64,000 nucleotides of DNA, taken from assembly GCF_001704415.2 (NCBI RefSeq), contig NC_030816.1, positions 81,966,713 through 82,030,712 of the forward strand, written 5' to 3'. Of the stretch, positions 26,301 through 35,300 are shown one piece after another (the stretch's first letter is position 1; the number at the start of each line of letters is the position of its first letter). The notes beneath the pieces were generated by a model. That model was not told where the DNA came from and ran no database searches. It worked only from the letters and a program-made list of their open reading frames with translations. The stretch comes from Capra hircus (lineage: Eukaryota > Chordata > Mammalia > Artiodactyla > Bovidae). The translations under genes were made by a program, and so were the position numbers.

Positions 26301-29300
26301 GAAGGCAGATTTTGAAACAGATTTTTATTCTAAACCTCCACTCACATTCTCCACTAAACTAGTTCAATTCAGTCGCTCAGTCATGTCCGACTCTTTGTGA
26401 CCCCATGGACTGCAGCACGCCAGACTTCCCTGTCCATCACCAACTCCCAGAGCTTGCTCAAACTCATATCCATCAAGTCGGTGATGCCATCTAACCATCT
26501 CATCCTCTGTTGTCCACTTCTCCCCCTGCCTTCATTCTTTCCCAGCATCAATGTCTTTTTCAATGAGTCAGCTCTTCACATCAGGTGGCCAAAGTACTGG
26601 AGCTTCAGCTTCAGCATCAGTCCTTCCAATGAACACTCAGGACTGATTTCCTTTAGGATTGACTGGTTGGATCTCCTTGCAGTCCAAGGGACTCTCAAGA
26701 GTCTTCTCCAACACCACAGTTCAAAAGCATCAATTCTCTGGCACTTAGCTTTCTTTATAGTCCAACTTTCACATCCATACATGACTACTGGAAAAACCAT
26801 AGCCTTGAGAAGATGGACCTTTGTTAGCAAAGTAATGTCTCTGCTTTTTAATATGCTGTCTAGGCTGGTCATAGCTTTTCTTCCAAGGAGCAAGTGTGTT
26901 TTAATTACCTCCATCATAGTCTGGTCTCAGGTCAAACAACAGGGAGGGAACACAGCCCAGCCCATCAATCAACAGAAAATTGGATTAAAGATTTACTGAG
27001 CATGGCCTGGCCCATCAGGATAAGACACAATATCCCCCTCAGTCAGTCTCTCCCATCAGGAAGCTTCCATAAGCCTCTTATCTGTCAAAGGGCAGACAAA
27101 ATGAAAACCACAATCATAGAAAACTAATCAAACTGATCACATGGCCCACAGCCTTGTCAAACTCAATGAAACTATGAGCCATGAAACTAGGGCCATCCAA
27201 GACAGATGGGTCATGATGGAGAGTTCTGACAAAACGTGGTCTATTGGAGAAGGGAATGGCAAACCACTTCAGTGTTCTCGCCTAGAGAACCCCATGAACA
27301 GTATGAAAAGGCAAAAAGATATGACACTGAAAGATGAACTCCCCAGGTTGTTCGCTAGGTGTCCAACATGCCACCGGAGAAGAATGGAGAGATAACTCCA
27401 GAAAGAATGAAGAGACGGAGCCAAAGCGAAAACACCACCCAGTTGTGAATGTGACTGGTGATAGAAGTGAGGTCTGATGCTGTAAAGAGCAATACTGCAT
27501 AGGAACCTGGAATGTTACGTCCACGAATCAAGGAAAATTAGAAGTGGTCAAACAGGAGATGGCAAGAGTGAACATCGACATTTTAGGAATTAGTGAACTA
27601 AAATGGACTGAAATGGGTGAATTTAATTCAGATGACCACTCAGATTAAGTAAGCTTATTTTTACATTATAAATTACTATAGTCACCAATCAGTCAAACTG
27701 ACTAACTAACTCGTATGGAGACAGAGATCTTATTCCGAAACTAAACTTTTCTTTGAGAACATTATTTTCTTTACATGTTTGTGAAAGTGAAAGTGTTAGT
27801 CACTCAGTTGTATTCGACTCTTTGTGACCCCATGGACTGTAGTCTGCCAGGCTTCTCTGTCCATGTAATACTCCAGACAAGAATACTGGAGTGGGTTGCC
27901 ATTTCCTCCTCCAAGGGATGTTCCCGACCCAGGGATCAAACCCAGGTTTCCTACATTGCAGGCAGATTCTGTACTGTCTGAGCCACCAGGGAAAGTGAAA
28001 AAAGCGAACGCAAAGTCGCTCAGTCGTGTCCGACTCTTTGCAACCCCGTGGACTGTAGTCCACCAGGCTCCTCAATCCATGGAATTTTCTAGGCAAGAAT
28101 ATTGGAGTGGGTTGCCATTTCCTTCTCCAGGGATCTTCCCGACCCAGGGATCAAACCCGGGTCTCCAGCATTTCAGGCAGACGCTTCACTGTCTGAGCCA
28201 CCAGGGAGGCCCTCTACTAACAAAGTATACTTTAGTCCCTGTACTGTATTCAGAGCAGATCTGAGCTCTTGCTCATGTACTTTTACCACAGGACCTGCAA
28301 TTGTAAATACAATTAAATATTAAAAACCTTTCTTAAAAAACAAACATACACATGCCAATTAGGTACATTTGCCTAATTATTATATTAAAGCCAAAGAGAC
28401 TGTCAACCGAAAGCACGTATCACTTTGGTGCAGCCAATAATTAAAATATATCTCATTAAATAGGAATGAAATAACATGCCAACACATTAAGCTATACCTA
28501 TCAGAATCAAGAGTTTCTCCCATCAAGTATAAAAAGTTCATTCTGGTAGAAAGTTTATACAAATATATCTACCTCTGTTTTCAGGGGGTTCTTACCCAAC
28601 ACCCCATGGCTACCAGGCCAGCAGTTTTCGTACTTTATCACTGGAGTTTCTTTTAAAGTTTTTGAAAATATTGTTTACACATGGTAATATTTCCTGAATT
28701 ATTCTCCTTCTTTGATGTCTCTGGCCCTTCATTTCACATCAGAGATCACGAGCTTGCCGACGTGTGAGGCGTGCGCAGACGTCTCCTTACCGTGCCAGTG
28801 ACGGGCCTCTGACATCTCCTGGACGGCCTGCAGTCGGGCTGCTCTGTCATCCGACCGGCTCTTCCTCAGCAGCAGCCACACGGCGCAGTCGTGATCTTCT
28901 ATATCGACTGTACTAAAATTGTCTTCGCGATAACAAAAAAAGACAATGTGGACTGTTAAAACGTTTTCATCCTCACATGTAAGACGGTAGTTTGTTAAGT
29001 ATCTGAAATCTACAACAGGGAAGTTAAATCCATCTCCAGGTGTTGATGACTGAGAGGCTTGTTCTCAGTTCTGTCATATTATGATGTTTGTTACATATAA
29101 TATGTACGTGGTTTTGTTTTATATATTATGTTGGCTTTCACGATAAGTTCTTTGTTTCTTTTTGGCTCCTTTTCCCTAAAGAAACTTTTTATTATGAGAA
29201 ATATCAAGTATATGAGATAGATTAAAATAATAATACAGTAACAGCCACATGTTTACCACAACTAGATTTAACAAATGTTCTTATTTTGCCATAGCTGTTT

Positions 29301-32300
29301 AATCTTCATGGTGCGTATATTTTATTTTACTTTTTTGCTGTGCTGAGCAGCTTGTGGGACCTTAGTTCCCTGACAAGGGATTAAACCCAGGCCCTTGACA
29401 GAGTAAGCGTATAGTCCTAACCACTGGACAGCCAGAGAATTCCCCTAGGTGTGTATATACTTTTTTCCTAAACTGTGTAAAAGAAAGTTGCAGAAGTAAT
29501 GATATTTTACCCTTTCATAATTCTAAATGCATCTCCTAAGAATAAGCCTACATTCTCCTATATAATCACAATGCCATTATAACACCTAAGAGTACTAACA
29601 AAAATCTTCCAGATCGTCTAAAAATCAGTCTAACTCCATATCCAAATTCCTCCAACTTTTCTCAAAATATCTTTAGAGCTGTTAAAAAAAAAAAAACAAG
29701 ATTTAGTTAAGTCTCTTCAGTATCTTAATTCTAGAAAGTTTTCCCACCTTTCCTTTTTCATCACACCAACTTTGTAAAGAGATGAGGTCAGCCCTTTTAC
29801 AGGTAGCTCTATAATGCAGATTTGCCCAATTGTGAATCTATATTTTTGATGCAATATGAGAAAGCATGGAAATGATTTTCTAACAAATAATTTTGAAATA
29901 TTCATCAAGAGAGTCTCAATATTTATTTGGGCTTCCCTGGTGGCTCAGAGGGTAAAGCGTCGGACCTGGGTTTGATACCTGGGTCAGGAAGATCAGCTGG
30001 AGAAGGAAATGGCAACCCACTCCAATACTCTTGTCTGGAAAATCCCTCGGATGGAGAAGCCTGATATGCTACAGTCCATGGTGTCGCAAAGAGTCGGACA
30101 ACTATCTAAAAATAATGCATCCATAAAGATAGAAGGAAAGATCTTTCCAAGGCATCAAGTCCTTAAAATTAAGTATAGCCCAAGAGAACAAGGTTATTCA
30201 ATTTTCCATAGCTACAATAAATCTTAGCACCAGAAATGGAAAAAAAAAAAAATCTCAGGTTGATCATTGAATGACTTTCAGATTACTGATAAGGATTCTC
30301 AATTAAATATGTGATACTTACCAGCAAATGGACCCCGAAATATCCTGGCTGATGTTGCCAATACTTTTCTTACTGCTTTGTGAAGCTCTTTTCTTGCCTG
30401 GTAGGTGATTCCTAGAATGATTACAGATGTAAATAAAACCAAATAGGTACTCTGAATGCTGTGCTCCAATACTTCAAAGAAAAATGTATAAATTAAGTTC
30501 CAATTTTTAAAAAAGAAAATGTAAAATAGCATCTTTTTTACTGTCACTATTAAAGCAACTAAACCATTATGGGAACAGAGTCCGAATTCCCACCCCCGCT
30601 CCGAAATTGCTTTCCTAGTCAGGGAAAAGGTGAAAACAAAACAAAAGCAAACACACTAACTCAAGCTAACAAAAATCCTCATATGCAACACGCGGTTAGC
30701 TATATGTGAGAAAATGTCACTTAAAAATACCCCTCTTAAAGCGAAAAGTAGAGATACCTGACTGATGAGATTCAGCTTTACTATACGAGTAAATTGTATC
30801 CTATAAAAATTAGCTCTGTAACTGATGTAACACACCATGAAAGCATGTTGAAATAAGGAAGGTACACTAACAATACATACAGACGGGAGAGGGCGGTAGT
30901 AGATACAGCTGCAGACCGGGGAGCAGCAGAACCTGCCTGACTCGGGGAATGCCAAGTGCTCGTAGGCATGATTATTCTGGCTGACGATGTACAACAGGCA
31001 GCTGTAAATCTAGTGTGATGACTTGCCAGGCTACCCATACCCTGATGAAAAGAGACTCTGCTCTAAAAGTTCATGTTCACCAAGCAACCATGTGATTGCT
31101 AATTGGGTTTCCATCTGACCTAAATATGGAGGAGGGGAGTGTTTCGACTAGTAGAGCCAGGCTTTCCAACCTTAACGACACATTTTTTTTTCCCCCTCTG
31201 TAAATAAGTTGGTATTCATATTTATGAATCCATCCCATGAGTTTAGGCTGCATAATAATAAATGCTTTAGAGCAAAAATACCCCTGAGCTAAGTGACAAA
31301 AATCATGTTTTTATGCTTGCTAAACGGAGGACCAGCCTCTGAACCGACAGTCCTCGTGAAGTAAAGAACTCCAAATGAAAGTGAAAGTGAAACTCGTTCA
31401 GTCACGTCTGACTTTTTGTGACCCCATGGACTGTACAGTTCATGGAATTCTCCAGGCCAGAATACTGGAGTGGGTAGCCTTTCCCTTCTCCAGGGGAATC
31501 TTCCCAACCCAGGGATCAAATCCAGGTCTCCCGCATTGCAGGTGGATTCTTTACCAGCTGAGCCACCAAGGAACTCCAAGTTTAGACTAAAACAGTTGGC
31601 TAGTCTTCACCTGACTTAGTTACAGGAAAGCTGCAAATTTGGGTTAAATATTTAAAGTCCAAAATTTGATTTTCAATTAATTCCTTAGGAACTTGGCTCT
31701 TACAGCTCTGGTTGTCCTCACAGTTAGATAAACCTGTTGTTTTATTACTATTGTATTCATTTTAAAATTTTTTCATAGTTTTTTCTTTTATTGTGCTACA
31801 ATTGACATATAGGTCCATATAAGTTTAAAGTAAACAGCATAATGATTTGACTTACATACATCATGAAACGAGTACCATAACGTTTAGTGACTATCTATCA
31901 TCTCATGGATACAAAATTAAAGAAATAGAAAAAAATTTTTCCATTGTAATGAAAACTCTGAGAATTCATTCTCATAATCACTCTCATATATAACATACAG
32001 CAGTGTTAGTTACATTTATATTTATTAATGTATGTTACAACCTGAGTACTTACTTATAACTGGAAGTTTGCACATTTTGACCACCTTCATCCAATTCTCC
32101 CTGCCCCCACATGCCCTACCAATGGTAAGCACAAATCTGATCTCTTCTCTGAGTCTGTTTGTTCTTGATGTATAATTGACTTACAACATTGTGTTAGTTA
32201 TTGATATTGTTGTTGTTGTTTAGTTGCTAAGGCCTGTCTGACTCTGCAACTCCAAAGACTGTAGCCTGCCAGGCTCCTCTGTCCATGGAGTTCTCTAGGC

Positions 32301-35300
32301 AAGAATACTGGAGTGGGCTGCCATTCCCTTCTCCAGGGGATCATCCCAACCCAGGGATCAAACCTGTGTCTCCCGCATTGACAGGCAGATTCTTTACCAC
32401 TGAGCAACCAGGACTATTGATATCACAATACAACAATCACTGGGGCAGGATTTTTATATCCTTTATGGATTTTTTATATCCTTTATTTTTCTACTTTTCT
32501 CTGTTATGTACCTAATCCTCCTGATCACTTTTAAAACTGGATGGTTGGGGAGAAGCTTTTCCTTCACAAAGTTATTTCATTTTAGTTTGATACTGTTAAT
32601 ATGGCTGGGAGACAGTTAAGAAAATGTTCCTTTACTGTGAAACATTTTAGTTCTAATTTCTGCCAGTTACATGAAGTAATTTCATAGTTCTATATATTTC
32701 AAAACAATCAGCACGCTAAATCTAGTTATCATCTCTCACCATACAAGAGTAGTGCATAATTATTGACCACATTCCCCACACTGAACGCATAATTACTGAC
32801 CACATTCCCCACACTGAACACTTTATATCTGTAACTCATTTATTTATAACCAAAACATTGTACCTCTCCGTCTCCCTCGCCTATTTCTCTCCTTCCCCAA
32901 ACCCCACCCCTCTGGCAGTCACCTGTAGGTGTTCTGTGTAAATGATTGGGTTTCTGTTTTGTTTACTCATGTTCGATTTTTAGATTCCACATATACATGA
33001 AATCACACAGTATTTTGTCTTTCTCTGTCTGACTTATTTCAATCAGCATTATACCCTCTGGGTCTATTGTGTTGTTACAAATGGCAAGGTTTCATTCCTT
33101 TTTATGGCTGAGCAATATTCCGTTGTATATATATACACACATATCTTCTTTATCCATTCATCTATTGATGAGCACTTAGGTTGCTTTCATATCTTGGCTA
33201 TCGTAAATAATGCTGCACTGAATAGAGGGGTGGATAATCTTTTAGAATTTTCTTTGAATAAATACCGAGGGATGGAATTGCTGGTTCTAATATAGTTCTA
33301 TTTTTAATTTTTTAAGGAATCTGAATACTGTTTTCCATAGTGTTTGTACCAATTTACATTCCTAAATACTAATTTTTAAAATTCAATAACTAGCTTCCAT
33401 TGTTCACAAAGATGGGATTACTTTACCATGAACTTACCATGATTTTCTGTTTTATCTAAAGAAACTGTGTGCACATATATATATGACTTCATTTTTTCTC
33501 TTTCTACCACTTGAGTATCTAATGTCAAAGACTTCTTCAAGGCCAGAACTTCATATGTAATAAATAAAGAGCCTCTTAAAAAGAAACAAAAGATTCATCA
33601 TAAACATATAATCTAAATATAACACAGGAGCCACTCTTTTTTAATAAGCTTTCTGTAGAACTTTTTCTTTCTTTTTTATTGGGAAACATAGTATGAATAT
33701 GGTAATGTGTACATAACATACATTATACATATATATATATATATATACAAATGTATATACACATTTCAGCTTAACAAATAATAACAAATATCTGCATTAC
33801 ATTCCCAGGCAAAAAACATTAACAGTACCCAGAAGCCCACAGTGCATCCCTCCCTGATCCTGACCCTGTCTCCCATCTTTATAGCCAATTATTATTCTCT
33901 GATTATAATAATATCCTTGTTATTCCTTATAGTTCACCACCTAAACACGAACCTTTAAACAACAAGGCTTAATTTTGTCTGTAAATTTCAAAGGAATGGA
34001 ATCTCACTGTATGTATCCTTTAGTTCAGCCTTCTTCCTGTGGGATTCACCCATGTTGTTACATGTATCTGGAGTTCAAGCATTTATATTTTCACATGGTA
34101 TGTGATTCATCCACTGTGTGGCTATATAACGACTTACTTATCCATTCTACCACAGATGGGCATTTAGGGAATTTCTGTTTTGAGTCAATTACAGTGTGTT
34201 ATATATACGCCATATACATCTGCACTGTATGCATGTGTATATGTTCCTCTAAGATGCATACTCATGTTCTATAGATACATACATTCCTCTAAGATACATA
34301 CTTAGAAATAAAATTACAGACTTTCTGAAAGTATATATATTTATTGTTCAACTTTACTAGATAATGCCAAAGTGTTTTTTAAAAAGATTAGTCAATCTGT
34401 ACTCCTTAACACCAGCATATGAAAATTTCTTCTCTCCTAAGTGTTAAACCTAAAATCAAATATTAGAAGTGAAACACAAGGACTTCTCTGACGACCCAGT
34501 GGTTAGGACTCTGCCCTTTCACTGCCAAGGGCCCGGGTTCAGTCCTTGGTTGGGAAACTAAGATGCCACAAGCTGCACGGTGGCGGGGGGGTGGGGGGGG
34601 AACTAGAATTTGTTTTGAAGTGAAATACAATGTTGTATATCCTAAAGTGAAGGATTTTTTCCCCCTAGTCTGACTGACCTACACACTCCTTATTATCCAG
34701 ACACAAAGGCTGCACTCTGTGAACTCAGAGCTTAGAAACAATAGTTATATGAAGCCTTTTCCTGAGCTTCCCACCCTATAGCAAAAGCAAGGAAGACAGA
34801 AAGGCCAGACACTGCCAGCATCAGAAGAATGGGGAGAAAGCTCTCAAGAGTCATCACCTCTCTGGGGGGATCAACCAGAGCAGCCAAAACGAACAAATCT
34901 ATTCAGTATTTTTATCACATGTTTCATGAAAGACAAAATTCTTTACTAGAAATTGTGATTTTTCACAATATTCCTGAATTTTACTGTGATATAAACAAAG
35001 AAACTGTATCATAGAAAAGAATATTAACATTTATCTTTTGCCTGGAATGAGTCCAAAGAAGAAATCCTCTAAATATGTTCTGTCTTACCTTACAATGTCA
35101 TGGAGAAATGTATGTATTTGGATAAAATGGCAAATATATCTACTTTATCATTTTAGCATCTAAGACTTGATTTCATATTTACACTAATGAAAAAGAATAT
35201 TATTAACAGAAACACTAAAGCAGCATTGGACATACACTTAATATATATCCATCCCTCCTCTCCAAAAAGAAGAAAAGAGAATAAAAAATATCAACCTTTG

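Larger units (their letters stand above)
24881..28790. other. SERAC1 intron 6
   Basis: A dense repeat stack: BovB 3' end, MaLR LTR with a nested Bov-tA, a MER5-like stretch (about 26190-26330), a rearranged BovB, and two tandem Bov-tA copies. 28230-28790 is AT-rich and unassigned. Confidence 0.65.
28923..30321. other. SERAC1 intron 5
   Basis: It holds a CHR SINE and a Bov-tA. 28950-29320 and 29450-29920 are AT-rich with old L1-like stretches that I cannot assign exactly. Confidence 0.55.
31770..33365 (-). mobile_element. L1 3' UTR and ORF2 end (antisense), interrupted by a Bov-tA
   Basis: 31770-32200 is antisense L1 3' UTR-like (TTATTGTGCTACAATTGACA onward). After the SINE it continues to 33080-33365, which is the inverse of the conserved L1 ORF2 end (ATGGCTGAGCAATATTCCGT on the plus strand). 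All frames are broken. Confidence 0.75.
30412..33437. other. SERAC1 intron 4
   Basis: It contains an antisense L1 with a nested Bov-tA, another Bov-tA, and a small tandem duplication (listed). 30420-31370 has no recognisable repeat. Confidence 0.6.

Noticed and set aside
26397..26999. 200-codon plus-strand open frame
   Set aside because: It is the reverse strand of a BovB 3' end plus its inversion joint, not a gene.
28913..28914. Alternative acceptor ATTTTAG for SERAC1 exon 6
   Set aside because: Using it gives a frame mismatch with exon 5. The GCGAAG acceptor nine bases upstream restores Asp119 and the expected FSTVDIED.
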